Below the pieces are notes generated by a model. It worked only from the letters and a program-made list of their open reading frames with translations, did no database searches and was not told the origin of the DNA. Of a DNA stretch of 45,864 bases, positions 1-7,949 are shown piece by piece. Both the position numbers and the translations under genes were made by a program. Position 1 is the first letter of the stretch. Every line of letters begins with the position of its first letter. Source of the stretch: DASRJX01 sp035649235 (GTDB lineage: Bacteria > Acidobacteriota > Polarisedimenticolia > Gp22-AA2); assembly GCA_035649235.1 (NCBI GenBank), contig DASRJX010000055.1, positions 1 through 45,864 on the forward strand, given 5' to 3'.

Positions 1-161
1 CCGAGTCTCCAGACGATGTGGAACTTCTCCTGTCTACGGTTGAGGAGGCGCGTGGCCAGAGACGTGTTCAGGAACAGATTGGCGGGGACGGCATAGAGCG
101 CCTCGAGCGCCAGGACGGCGAGCAGTGCCATCCGCAGGCCCTTGTGGATTCCAGGCCCCAT
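1..161 (-). CDS. AsmA-like protein, N-terminal fragment (cut by window edge)
   Basis: Only the first 53 codons lie in the window; the frame is open to the left edge. The ATG at 159-161 is preceded by GAGGG at a spacing of about 7 bases, which supports a real start. The protein opens with a short basic stretch and one membrane segment (about residues 11-30), then NLFLNTSLATRLLNRRQEKF, which resembles the start of large AsmA/TamB-like envelope proteins (membrane anchor followed by a conserved NLFLNT...LLNRR pattern). The family is an inference from this short stretch. It lies 91 bases downstream of the PqaA-like gene on the same strand and could share its transcript. Confidence 0.55.
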   Translation of the reverse strand, partial: MGPGIHKGLRMALLAVLALEALYAVPANLFLNTSLATRLLNRRQEKFHIVWRL

Positions 162-252
162 CGGAGTCCCTCGGAAAACGTGCCGCGGGGACTCTAGCAG
201 AGGCGGCTCGCGCGGCGCCGGTCGCGGCTGCGGCGCGGGTCGCGGCCGAGGT

Positions 253-1752
253 TCAGCGCATCTGACCGGCGAACGGGAGGGTGTCGGGGAGGATCCGGAC
301 CTCGGTCGTCAGCCTGAGCGGCGGCGGGCCGTCCAGAAGGAAGGTCAGCTCGACGAAGAAAGCGGACCAGCCGGCGGCGGGTGCCGCCACCTTCGCGACG
401 TACTCGCCGCCGGGTTGTGGCTCGAGGTCGGTGGCGGTCCAGGCAGGTCCGAGCGTCTCGAGGCGGAAATCGCGCGCCTTCGGATTGCTCGCCTGCCACA
501 GGCGGGCGCCGGACGGAGCCGGGGAGCCGCCGGTGCGGACGCGGATCGATCCGTCGCGCTCGAAGCTCCAGGTGAACTCGGGGCGCCGGGATCCGGCCAC
601 TATCGACCTGTAGAAGGCCAGCACGCTCTCGTCCACGTCCGTCTGGCGCATCGAGTGATCCGCGTTGGGGACGTACCGGATGTGCTTCTCTCCGACGAGA
701 TCGGCGAAGTAGAACTGGGACGAATCCGGAACGAAGAACTGATCGCCGGCGGCGTTGATCACGAGCTTGGGCATGGTCAGGCGCGAGCGGTACTGGTAGG
801 GATCGACGATCTCCCGCAGCCGCCGCATCTGCGGCTTGCCGAACCAGTCGGGGACGCCCATCTCGACGTACGACTGGATCGCCGGCGCCCAGAAGCCGTA
901 GGCCTCGAAATGGTGCCGGAAGGACTCCTCCAGGTTGAGGAGGTCGATTACGATCGGCACGATCCCCACGACCCGCCTGTCGACGGCGGCGGTCGTCCAG
1001 GTCGTCCAGCCGCGTTTCGAAGCGCCGACGACGACGAACCGGCCGACGTGCGGGCTTCCCCCGCCGGTGGCCGCGCCGCGCCGCACCTCGGCGTCGCGAT
1101 TCTCGAAGAAGGCGGTGATGGTGTCCATGGCGCGCACGGCGCTCTTGGTCATCGGCAGGCGGGGCAGCCAGGCGGGGTCCCCACCGCGCAGGAACTGATT
1201 CCAGGCATAGGCGATCAGCCGGTCCTCCCGGCGCGGGCCCGAAGCGTCTCCCGCGAACTGCAGCGGCTGGTTCGGCACCATCCGCAGCTCGGCCACGACG
1301 GTCCCGGTCGCGGCCGCGATCTGCGCGTAGATGGGACGGATCTGTTCGGGCGGTCCGTCGTCGTTGTTGCCGCTGTGGATGTAGAGCAGGGCGATGTCGC
1401 TCTTGATGGTCTCGGGCTCGACGATCGTCAGCCAGTGCCACCAGACCGTGCGGTCGACGTCAGCCGGCGTGAGCCAGGTCTGGGAGGTCATCTTCAGCAC
1501 GTGCGCCACGCAGCCTTCGCCCTGCAGATCGCGGACCGGCTCCCACGCGTAGGCGGGATCGGCGGCGGCGACATACTGATCGAGCGGCGTGGCGTCGTCA
1601 CGGACGATCGGACGCGGCGGTCCGCCCGCGGCGCAGGCCGGCAGGAGCAGGAGGAGGAAGACGAGAGCCGGAGCGACGAGCGCCCCGGGGAAGGCGGACG
1701 CCGGTCGTTTCACCTCAGAAGCAGAGCCTCCAGACGACGTCGACGAGGGCAT
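253..1752 (-). CDS. PhoPQ-activated pathogenicity-related (PqaA-type) lipoprotein
   Basis: Matches the PhoPQ-related alpha/beta-hydrolase-like family: VWWHW, IHSGNND, then a nucleophile-elbow-like GASKRGWTTW, a segment KLVINAAGDQFF that would hold the acid, and PNADHSM near the expected histidine. The family is named after Salmonella PqaA; its substrate is unknown. Residues 24-40 form a hydrophobic stretch ending in the lipobox LPAC (Cys40), so the protein is probably a lipoprotein. The ATG at 1752 overlaps the upstream CPBP gene by 38 bases and has no clear ribosome site. A GTG at 1713, one base after the upstream stop, would give a more standard 27-residue lipoprotein signal and is a serious alternative start. 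Length (about 490) is normal for the family. Confidence 0.85.
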   Translation of the reverse strand: MPSSTSSGGSASEVKRPASAFPGALVAPALVFLLLLLPACAAGGPPRPIVRDDATPLDQYVAAADPAYAWEPVRDLQGEGCVAHVLKMTSQTWLTPADVDRTVWWHWLTIVEPETIKSDIALLYIHSGNNDDGPPEQIRPIYAQIAAATGTVVAELRMVPNQPLQFAGDASGPRREDRLIAYAWNQFLRGGDPAWLPRLPMTKSAVRAMDTITAFFENRDAEVRRGAATGGGSPHVGRFVVVGASKRGWTTWTTAAVDRRVVGIVPIVIDLLNLEESFRHHFEAYGFWAPAIQSYVEMGVPDWFGKPQMRRLREIVDPYQYRSRLTMPKLVINAAGDQFFVPDSSQFYFADLVGEKHIRYVPNADHSMRQTDVDESVLAFYRSIVAGSRRPEFTWSFERDGSIRVRTGGSPAPSGARLWQASNPKARDFRLETLGPAWTATDLEPQPGGEYVAKVAAPAAGWSAFFVELTFLLDGPPPLRLTTEVRILPDTLPFAGQMR

Positions 1753-2731
1753 GCGTGATGGCAGCAGCGGTCACCTTGCCGGTGCGATTGTAGACGGTGC
1801 CGTAGGCGAGGCCGGCGATCGTGGCGAGACCCACGTACCGCACGTCGAAGCGCGGATGGTTGTTCAGGTGGGTGCAACCGAACACGACCGACGCGAGGAA
1901 GAGCATCAGGAAGCGCCCATGGGCGGTCGAGACCGCGCGCTGCATCATGTTCTGCAGCAGCCCCCGGAAGAGGATCTCCTCCGGCAGGGCCACCATGAAA
2001 CCGACGCCGAGGGTGACCGGAACGATGAGGGCCAGGTCGGGGAGGTGCGGATGGAAGCCCACGAAGCCGGTGGCCGTTCCGAGCACCAGGGCGAGGGGGA
2101 AGAACCAGGCGAACCCGATCAACGCCTGCACGACGTCCCGTCTTCCCAGGCGGAAGGTGAACCCGATCCCCGCCAGCGGGCGGATCGCCAGGAAGCAGAA
2201 CAGGGCGAGGTTCATTCCCAGGAGCTGGCTGAAGGGGTGGGTCGGCGACGGGATGCCGGCTTCGGCCGGCCGCCAGGCGCGGGCCAGCGCGGCCAGCTCG
2301 ATCGGGAGATACAGGAAGAGCAGGGCGAGCAGGTCGAAGCGGTTCGGCGCCTCCCCCTGCTTCGCGGCCAGGGAGGCGAACAGGATCGGGAACGCGAGAT
2401 AGGCCGGGATCAGGAGCGACTCCGGCAGCCGCAGCTGGCCGGGGCCCAGCCCGTAGAGGACGTACGCGGCGAGCAGCATCAGCGGAAAGGCGAACCGGCT
2501 CTTCGCGGTGCGTTCCCGGAGCCACGCCAGGAAGTGCTGCGAGGTGAACAGGAGGTACGGCAGGAGCAGCAGGCCGAAACTGACCAGCGTCGACGCCTTG
2601 TCGAACAGGCTGACGGGGATCGAGGCCAGGACCAGAAGCCCCGCCAGACTCAGCACGAGCGTCAGGATCAACAGGTAGTGGATCTCGGCCGGTGCGCGCG
2701 AGAGCGAGTACCGGGGTGCCTGGGGTTCCAT
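1715..2731 (-). CDS. CPBP-family intramembrane metalloprotease
   Basis: A 338-residue polytopic membrane protein with all CPBP (Abi/CAAX-like) motifs: EEILFRG at residues 251-257, FGCTHLNN at 284-291 (His288) and THALVD near 326-331. These Glu and His residues form the proposed active site of this Rce1-like family. About eight hydrophobic segments are visible; the N-terminal 200 residues are an extra membrane region beyond the core domain. GGAGG stands 3 bases before the ATG. The stop touches the start of the PqaA-like gene, so the two are probably translationally coupled. A second CPBP-like gene is divergent, 73 bases away. Substrate unknown. Confidence 0.9.
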   Translation of the reverse strand: MEPQAPRYSLSRAPAEIHYLLILTLVLSLAGLLVLASIPVSLFDKASTLVSFGLLLLPYLLFTSQHFLAWLRERTAKSRFAFPLMLLAAYVLYGLGPGQLRLPESLLIPAYLAFPILFASLAAKQGEAPNRFDLLALLFLYLPIELAALARAWRPAEAGIPSPTHPFSQLLGMNLALFCFLAIRPLAGIGFTFRLGRRDVVQALIGFAWFFPLALVLGTATGFVGFHPHLPDLALIVPVTLGVGFMVALPEEILFRGLLQNMMQRAVSTAHGRFLMLFLASVVFGCTHLNNHPRFDVRYVGLATIAGLAYGTVYNRTGKVTAAAITHALVDVVWRLCF

Positions 2732-2780
2732 GGTCCTCCTGGCAACGACGATTTCGTGAACCTTCGAGTTGCCTTAACGC

Positions 2781-2798
2781 CAAGATGGGCGCATCTTG
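2781..2798. repeat. Perfect 7-bp inverted repeat before the second CPBP gene
   Basis: CAAGATG (2781-2787), a GGCG loop, then CATCTTG (2792-2798). It sits 6 bases before the ATG at 2805 and inside the short intergenic region of two divergent genes. It could be an RNA hairpin controlling translation of the plus-strand gene or a protein-binding site; the sequence alone does not decide. Confidence 0.5.
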
Positions 2799-2804
2799 GG
2801 GCTG

Positions 2805-3461
2805 ATGCAACGTGCGGCGTTGGTCCGGCCTCTGGTCGAGCTCATGGCGATTTCGGTGCTCCTCACGTCCTACATCTGGGTGTGGGGAGGCACCTTCCGG
2901 GGAGCGTTCCCCCTCTGCCTCTTCACCTACGCCGCCATCGGCCTGGCAGCCCATCAGCGGGCCCGGGAACGGCTGACCGACATCGGCCTCCGGGTCGACA
3001 ACCTGAAAACCGCCGTCCGCGACGCCGTCCTGGCGACGACGACGATCGGCCTGGTCCTACTGGCCGCCGGCATCCTGCTCGGGAGTGTCAACTTTCCGCC
3101 TCTCAGAATCTGGCCCAGCAGCCTGCGGGACGGCATGATCTGGGGCTTCCTCCAGCAATACGGCCTGCTCTGCATCTACTACCGCCGATTCAGCGAGCTT
3201 TTGCCGAGCCACAGCGGTATGCCACTGTGGGCGGCGGGGGCCGTCTTCTCCCTGTTCCACCTTCCGAACCCGTTCCTGACCCTCGCGACCTTCGGCGCCG
3301 GGATGCTCTCCTGCTGGCTGTACCGGCGCACGCCGAACCTGTTTGTCCTCGGCGCCATGCACGGGGTGATCTCGTTCCTGATCGTGCAGACGCTTCCAGA
3401 GAGCATCACGATGGGGATGCGCGTAGGGCCGGGCTTCCTGGACTTCGTGCCCCGGCCATAG
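2805..3461 (+). CDS. CPBP-like membrane protein lacking the EExxxR motif
   Basis: A 218-residue membrane protein with the C-terminal half of the CPBP signature: FSLFH (His152), then FGAGMLSCWLYRRTPNL and AMHGVISF (His186). At the place of the catalytic EExxxR motif it has LQQYGLLCIYYRR, so both glutamates are glutamines and the arginine has moved. It is therefore either a degenerate CPBP protein or one of the QQ-type members that I believe exist in this family. The start is uncertain: ATG at 2805 is chosen, but an in-frame TTG at 2796 is possible; an in-frame stop at 2775 limits anything longer. It is divergent from the complete CPBP gene. Function unknown. Confidence 0.8.
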   Translation: MQRAALVRPLVELMAISVLLTSYIWVWGGTFRGAFPLCLFTYAAIGLAAHQRARERLTDIGLRVDNLKTAVRDAVLATTTIGLVLLAAGILLGSVNFPPLRIWPSSLRDGMIWGFLQQYGLLCIYYRRFSELLPSHSGMPLWAAGAVFSLFHLPNPFLTLATFGAGMLSCWLYRRTPNLFVLGAMHGVISFLIVQTLPESITMGMRVGPGFLDFVPRP

Positions 3462-3557
3462 AGAAGGGGCCGAACGGGTCACCCTTCATTCTCGCACCAC
3501 AGTTCGCGGCGAACCACCTGCGATGGCCATGCGCCGCCGCCTGTCCCTGACGACAGT

Positions 3558-4574
3558 TCAGCCGAGGAGGTCGATCCGCCGGCCGGCGCCGGCCTCGACC
3601 GCCCGCTGGTAGAGGGCCACGGCGGCGGCGACGTCCTGCAGGGCGGTGCCGGTGCTGTCGAAGACGAAGATCTCCTCCGCCAGGCGGCGTCCCGGCTTGC
3701 GGCCGGCCACGAGGTCGGCCAGGTCGGCGTGGACTCCACCGGTCGTCATGAGCCCCGCCGCCAGCGCGTGATGCAGCTCGCCGATCTCCGCGCACTGCTC
3801 CAGGACGTCCACGACCACGCGGTTCTCCGCCAGGATCCGCGGATCGAGCTCCTGCTTGTCACGGTCGTCCGCCCCCACGGCCGCGAGGAACATTCCGGCC
3901 GGCAGGTGATCCGTCGTCAAGAAGGCGCGGCGCGACGGCGTGCAGGTGACGCAGACATCACTCTTGGCGACTGCCGCGGGGAGATCCACCGTTGCGCGGA
4001 CATCCAGGCCCGACTCCTCCGCGGCCTCCCGGGCGAACCGGCGCGCCCGATCGGCGTCGATGTCGAAGGCGAAGACCTGCTCCAGCCGGAGCACGCGGGA
4101 CAGGGCGCGCACTTGCGCGCGCCCCTGGTGGCCGCACCCCGCGATCGTCACGACCTTCGAGTCGGCGCGCGCCAGCCGGCGCGCCGCCACCGCAGTGGCG
4201 GCGGCCGTGCGCAAGTGGGTGATGGCGATCGAATCGATCACGGCGAGCGGATATCCGTTCTCCCCGTCGCACAGGAGGATGAGGCCCTGGATGGACGGCA
4301 TCCCGAAGCGGGCCTCGTTGCGAGGGAAGTTCCCGTTGCACTTGGCCGCGAACCAGGTGCGGGAGAGCCTGAGCCCGGCGGCCTTGATGTGGAACCCGCC
4401 CTCGTCCGCGGGCACGCCGAGAACGCCCGGCGCCAGGGTCCGGCCCTCCGCGTGCAGCCGGAACGCCTCCTCCACAGCCTCGATGCAGGCATCCAGATCC
4501 AGGTGCGCCGTCACGTCGGCGCGCGACAGGAGCAGGGTGCCCTGCGGGCGCGCGTCAGTGCAGGAGGCGGTCAA
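3558..4574 (-). CDS. Ornithine cyclodeaminase / mu-crystallin family protein
   Basis: A 338-residue protein typical of the OCD/mu-crystallin family of NAD(P)-dependent enzymes (ornithine cyclodeaminase, alanine dehydrogenase, ketimine reductase). Visible features: FHIKAA with the substrate-contacting Lys64, the SIAITHLRTAAATAVAAR helix (115-132), the dinucleotide-binding GCGHQGRAQ (146-154), and AVGADDRDKQELD, characteristic of the family. The start overlaps the end of pepE by 20 bases, so it is the last gene of a chrB-chrA-pepE-ocd unit. Which amino acid or imine it uses cannot be told. Peptidase plus amino-acid dehydrogenase suggests dipeptide catabolism, but the tie to chromate genes is unexplained. 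Confidence 0.9.
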   Translation of the reverse strand: MTASCTDARPQGTLLLSRADVTAHLDLDACIEAVEEAFRLHAEGRTLAPGVLGVPADEGGFHIKAAGLRLSRTWFAAKCNGNFPRNEARFGMPSIQGLILLCDGENGYPLAVIDSIAITHLRTAAATAVAARRLARADSKVVTIAGCGHQGRAQVRALSRVLRLEQVFAFDIDADRARRFAREAAEESGLDVRATVDLPAAVAKSDVCVTCTPSRRAFLTTDHLPAGMFLAAVGADDRDKQELDPRILAENRVVVDVLEQCAEIGELHHALAAGLMTTGGVHADLADLVAGRKPGRRLAEEIFVFDSTGTALQDVAAAVALYQRAVEAGAGRRIDLLG

Positions 4575-5295
4575 GGTTCGCTCCGGGCGGCGCCTCGACG
4601 GGCGCCAGGCCCTTCTCGAAGATGCGGGCGGCCATCCGGCCGGCGAGCCGCACGCTCGGGCCCTCGACGCGCAGCATCGATCCTTCTCGCAGCCCCACGA
4701 CGACGGCCTCGTTCTCCTCGATGTACTGGAGGATGCGCTCCTCCTGCGTCTCCCCCATGTGCGTCGAGGCCGGGTCCGGATCGAGGTAGTGTGGGCTGAT
4801 CTGGAACGGCACCAGGTCCAGCGCGTCGAAGCAGGGCGGCTGGACGACCGGCATGTCCTTGGTGGTCTTCAGCGTCGGGCAGGCGACGATGGCGCCGGCG
4901 CTCGATCCGATGTAGGGCTTCCCCTGCTCCACCCTGCGGCGGATCGCTGCCACGAGCCCCAGGCGATGCAGACAGTCGAGGAGCCGGAAGGTGTTCCCGC
5001 CGCCCACGAAGAGGACGTCGGCGCGGTCGAGCGCCTCCGCCGCGGACCCGGCCGCCCCCGAGGCACCATCGTGCTCGTGCATCGACTCGAGCGCCGAGCC
5101 CATGGCGGCGAGCCGGGCGCGCGCCCGCGCCGCATAGCCGTCACGGTCCTTCAGCGCGTACGGGAAGAACAGGACGCGCGCCCCGGCGCCTCCCTGGTGG
5201 AGGAAGGAGCGGATCTCAGCCTCGGCATGGTCGAGGTAGCCGCTGCCATGGAGCGTCGAGTTGCTGATCAGGAGCAGTCGTTTCATCGGTGTCAT
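4555..5295 (-). CDS. pepE: Dipeptidase E-like peptidase (S51)
   Basis: A 246-residue serine peptidase of family S51. PepE enzymes cleave Asp-X dipeptides in the cytoplasm. Visible: the GGGNTFRLLDCL loop (98-109), the nucleophile elbow GSSAGA with Ser132, and ISPHYLDPDP with His169, matching the S51 pattern of Ser and His in a class-I-glutaminase-like fold. Cyanophycinase belongs to the same family, but the size and motifs fit PepE better. The ATG at 5295 follows GAGGTGG; ATG at 5286 is an alternative. It begins 9 bases after chrA and its end overlaps the OCD gene by 20 bases, so it is operon-internal. Confidence 0.88.
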   Translation of the reverse strand: MTPMKRLLLISNSTLHGSGYLDHAEAEIRSFLHQGGAGARVLFFPYALKDRDGYAARARARLAAMGSALESMHEHDGASGAAGSAAEALDRADVLFVGGGNTFRLLDCLHRLGLVAAIRRRVEQGKPYIGSSAGAIVACPTLKTTKDMPVVQPPCFDALDLVPFQISPHYLDPDPASTHMGETQEERILQYIEENEAVVVGLREGSMLRVEGPSVRLAGRMAARIFEKGLAPVEAPPGANLDRLLH

Positions 5296-5304
5296 CGAGC
5301 CACC

Positions 5305-6705
5305 TCATCCGAAAAGCAGGGCGCGGGCCAGTCCCGCCAGAGCGCCGGCGAGCACCGCCCAGAGCACGTTGGGGCCGAAGCGATGCAGGATCGCGAACGC
5401 CAAGGCGGCAACCGCCGCGGGAAACCACGCGACGCCGCCGGCGAGGCCTCGGGGGACGATGACCGCCGCACCGAACACCAGGGCGAGGTTCAGGATGATG
5501 CCGACGACCGCGGCGGTGACCCCCGACAGCGCGCCCGCCAGACCCTGATGCCCGCGCAGCACCTCGATCCAGGGAGCGCCGAGGAAGATGAAGACGAAGC
5601 AGGGGAGGAAGGTGGTCCACGTCGTCACGAACGCGCTCAGCACCGCCTCCGTCGCCTGCGGGCCCGCCCCCGGATGATTCCAGCCGGCCATGAAGCCGAT
5701 GAACTGCAGCACCATGATCAGCGGACCCGGCGTGCTCTCCGCCAGCGCCAGGCCGTCGATGGCCTGGGCGTGCGTGATCCAGCCGTACGACTCCACCGCC
5801 GCCTGCGTCACGTAGGCCAGCACCGAATAGGCCCCGCCGAAGGTGACCAGGGCCGCCCGCGTGAAGAAGAGATACTCCTGCGCGAGCAGGTCCTGCCGCC
5901 CGCGCGCCGCGGCCAGGAGCGCGAACGGCGCCAGCCACAGGATCACACCCGCGGCGAGCGTGCGGAAGGCGCGGCCGCGCGACGGCAGCGCGTGCGGCGG
6001 CGACGGCGCCTCGTCGCCGATCACGAACGGCTCGGAGGCGGCGGCCGGCGCCACGACGGCGCCGGGCGTCGCGAGCTCCCCGACGGTCCCTGGTGCATCG
6101 GGCCGAACCCGCCGCGGGCGCCCCAGGGCGAGTCCTGCCGCCGCGGCCCCCAGCACGATCAGGGGGAAGGAGACGTGCAGGAGGTAGATCGCCACGAAGG
6201 CGGCGGCCGCGATCGCGATGTGCCAGCCGCGTCGCAGGGCCCTCCGGCCGATCCGCATCACCGCCTCGACCACGATCGCCACGACCACAGGCTTCACGCC
6301 GGCGAACAGGGCCGCCACCAGAGGCATGTGGCCGAAGGCGGCGTAGACGAACGAGAGGGCCAGGAGGATGGCGACGGACGGCAGCACGAACAGCGCGCCC
6401 GCCACGAGGCCTCCCGGCACGCGGTGCAGGAGCCATCCAATGTAGATGGCGAGCTGTTGCGCCTCGGGACCGGGCAGCAGCATGCAGTAGTTCAGCGCGT
6501 GGAGGAACCGCTGCTCGCCGATCCAGCGCCGGCGCTCCACCAACTCGCGGTGCATGATGGCGATCTGGCCCGCCGGCCCGCCGAAGGAGATGAAGCCGAG
6601 CTTCAGCCAGAACCGGAACGCGGCCGCGAACGGTACCTGGCGCGGCGCCGCGGCGGGCGCGCACGACGTCGCGCCGGTGGCCAGGCGCTCGGCCGTCGCC
6701 GTCAC
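5305..6705 (-). CDS. chrA: Chromate transporter ChrA (two-domain CHR protein)
   Basis: A 466-residue membrane protein made of two CHR domains. The first carries KLGFISFGGPAGQIAIMHRE (about 35-54) and LLPGPEAQQLA; the second carries ALVTFGGAYSVLAYV and STPGPLIMVLQFIGF. These duplicated FGG and PGP motifs define long-chain ChrA proteins, which expel chromate across the inner membrane. It starts at a GTG whose bases overlap the chrB stop (GTGA), so translation is coupled to chrB. A linker of about 60 residues rich in Ala, Pro and Gly joins the two halves. Confidence 0.93.
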   Translation of the reverse strand: MTATAERLATGATSCAPAAAPRQVPFAAAFRFWLKLGFISFGGPAGQIAIMHRELVERRRWIGEQRFLHALNYCMLLPGPEAQQLAIYIGWLLHRVPGGLVAGALFVLPSVAILLALSFVYAAFGHMPLVAALFAGVKPVVVAIVVEAVMRIGRRALRRGWHIAIAAAAFVAIYLLHVSFPLIVLGAAAAGLALGRPRRVRPDAPGTVGELATPGAVVAPAAASEPFVIGDEAPSPPHALPSRGRAFRTLAAGVILWLAPFALLAAARGRQDLLAQEYLFFTRAALVTFGGAYSVLAYVTQAAVESYGWITHAQAIDGLALAESTPGPLIMVLQFIGFMAGWNHPGAGPQATEAVLSAFVTTWTTFLPCFVFIFLGAPWIEVLRGHQGLAGALSGVTAAVVGIILNLALVFGAAVIVPRGLAGGVAWFPAAVAALAFAILHRFGPNVLWAVLAGALAGLARALLFG

Positions 6706-7718
6706 GAGATCTTCCGCCGGAAGTACTCATACAGGTCGTCGAACACGGCGGAGCCCCGCTCCACCCGCCGCTCGTCGTCCCGGTGGGCCATCGCGATGCC
6801 GGCGATCAGCCGGCCGATCCCGGCCGACTCCTCCCGGCCGAAGCAGGCGTCCTTGAGGTCGATGTCGTGCACGATCTCGGCGATCGGCCGCAGGGCGGCA
6901 TCCTTGAGCCCGAGCCGATCCAGGAGCACCTCGAAGGTGCACTTGTGCCCTTCGTGCGTGAACTCCGCCTCGAACATGTCGAAGCGGACCTCCCGTGCTG
7001 CGGGACGGTAGCCATCCGGCGCCACGAACTTGAAGCGAGACCCCGGGTCGACGAACCGGTGGATCAGCCAGGCGCTCGCCATCCGATCGACGTGGACGCC
7101 CTTGCGCGTGACCCAGATGCGGTCCTTGTAACGGCCGTGGCGGGCGGGGACCGGCTCCTGACGTCGCGCGGGGCGGCGCGCAGGCCGCCCGCTGCCGGCC
7201 GGGGACGCGTGCAGACGCGCGTCGAGGGCCGCGATCCGCCGCTCGGCGTCGCGCCGGCCGGGTGCGGCGAGGTGATCGATCGCCACGACCTCGGCCAGTC
7301 GCTTCTTCAGCCGCAGGAGATCCGCCTCGGCGCGCGCGCGTCGCTCCCCCGACGGAGGTCCGCCCTGCGGCAGCTCTTCCGCAAGACGGCGGGCCTCCTC
7401 GGCGATGGGGCTGTAGTCGGCATCACGGGCCTGATGGAAAAGGCCCGTGACCTGCGCGTCGGACAGCCCTTCGACGAACCGCGCCTCGCACACGGCGGCG
7501 TCGCCGCCGCCCGCGGTGATCTCCCGCAGCACCCACTGGAAGTCCTCCGCGGCCTGATCCCCCCGCGGCAGGACGTACACCGAGTTCTTGAGCGCCACGG
7601 CGCCGAGCCTCTGGAGCCGGCGCCAGACCTTCACGCGGAAGTAATCGGGCTTCGGCGGGATCTGATGCATCAGCAGCAACCATCTCGGCTCGGCGGGCCT
7701 CGGTCTTCGTGTGTTCAT
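6702..7718 (-). CDS. chrB: Chromate resistance protein ChrB (regulator/sensor)
   Basis: A 338-residue ChrB. Residues 12-60 (WLLLMHQIPP...LKNSVYVLPRG) are the N-terminal domain that resembles PaaX-type regulators. The C-terminal half is the ChrB domain: DRIWVTRKGVHVDRMASAWL, HEGHKCTFEVLLDRLGL, IVHDIDLKDACFGREE. ChrB proteins are chromate-responsive regulators of chr operons. A central linker (150-195) is basic and proline-rich. The conserved domain begins only about 11 residues from the ATG, so this start is well supported, yet no ribosome site precedes it; the predicted mRNA leader is only some 7 bases. It heads the chrB-chrA-pepE-ocd unit. The inverted repeat in its promoter suggests autoregulation. 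Confidence 0.92.
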   Translation of the reverse strand: MNTRRPRPAEPRWLLLMHQIPPKPDYFRVKVWRRLQRLGAVALKNSVYVLPRGDQAAEDFQWVLREITAGGGDAAVCEARFVEGLSDAQVTGLFHQARDADYSPIAEEARRLAEELPQGGPPSGERRARAEADLLRLKKRLAEVVAIDHLAAPGRRDAERRIAALDARLHASPAGSGRPARRPARRQEPVPARHGRYKDRIWVTRKGVHVDRMASAWLIHRFVDPGSRFKFVAPDGYRPAAREVRFDMFEAEFTHEGHKCTFEVLLDRLGLKDAALRPIAEIVHDIDLKDACFGREESAGIGRLIAGIAMAHRDDERRVERGSAVFDDLYEYFRRKIS

Positions 7719-7731
7719 GCAGATGAATCAT

Positions 7732-7761
7732 TTTATATGATACAACTGTATCATCCGTCAA
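7732..7761 (-). promoter_or_regulatory. Predicted sigma70 promoter of the chrB operon
   Basis: On the minus strand, TTGACG (7761-7756) and TATAAA (7737-7732) are separated by 18 bases. This AT-rich island stands out from its GC-rich surroundings. The predicted transcript would start near 7725, giving a very short leader before the chrB ATG at 7718. Confidence 0.65.
7737..7754. promoter_or_regulatory. Operator: perfect 8-bp inverted repeat in the chrB promoter spacer
   Basis: ATGATACA-AC-TGTATCAT is a perfect 8-bp inverted repeat with a 2-base centre, filling the spacer between the -35 and -10 boxes. A repressor bound here would block RNA polymerase. ChrB, whose N-terminus looks PaaX-like, is the obvious candidate binder; this is inference. 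Confidence 0.6.
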
Positions 7762-7949
7762 GGGGGATGACGACGGAGTTTCGGGCGGCCGGGCCTGCCG
7801 GAGAGGGTGCTATAGGCCGGCTGACGAGCCCGGAGCATCGGGAATCCCATGTCCTGATGCGGGGGGGGGAGGATTGTCGGAAACTGCCCTACAGAGGACC
7901 CGTGGCGGTCGGCGGCGGGGTCCCTCACGCCGGAATCGCCCGACGGAGC

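Noticed and set aside
3462..3557. CGGCC/GGCCG inverted repeat near 3454-3473 as a terminator
   Set aside because: No T-run follows on either strand and such short GC repeats are frequent by chance here.
3940..7011. Frame of over 1000 codons on the plus strand across pepE and chrA
   Set aside because: It crosses several well-defined minus-strand genes and encodes a Gly/Arg/Glu-rich chain with no domain.
7755..7949. A run of nine G and a small open frame between chrB and the lipoprotein gene
   Set aside because: No ribosome site at sensible spacing and no conserved-looking protein; the G-run is a homopolymer only.
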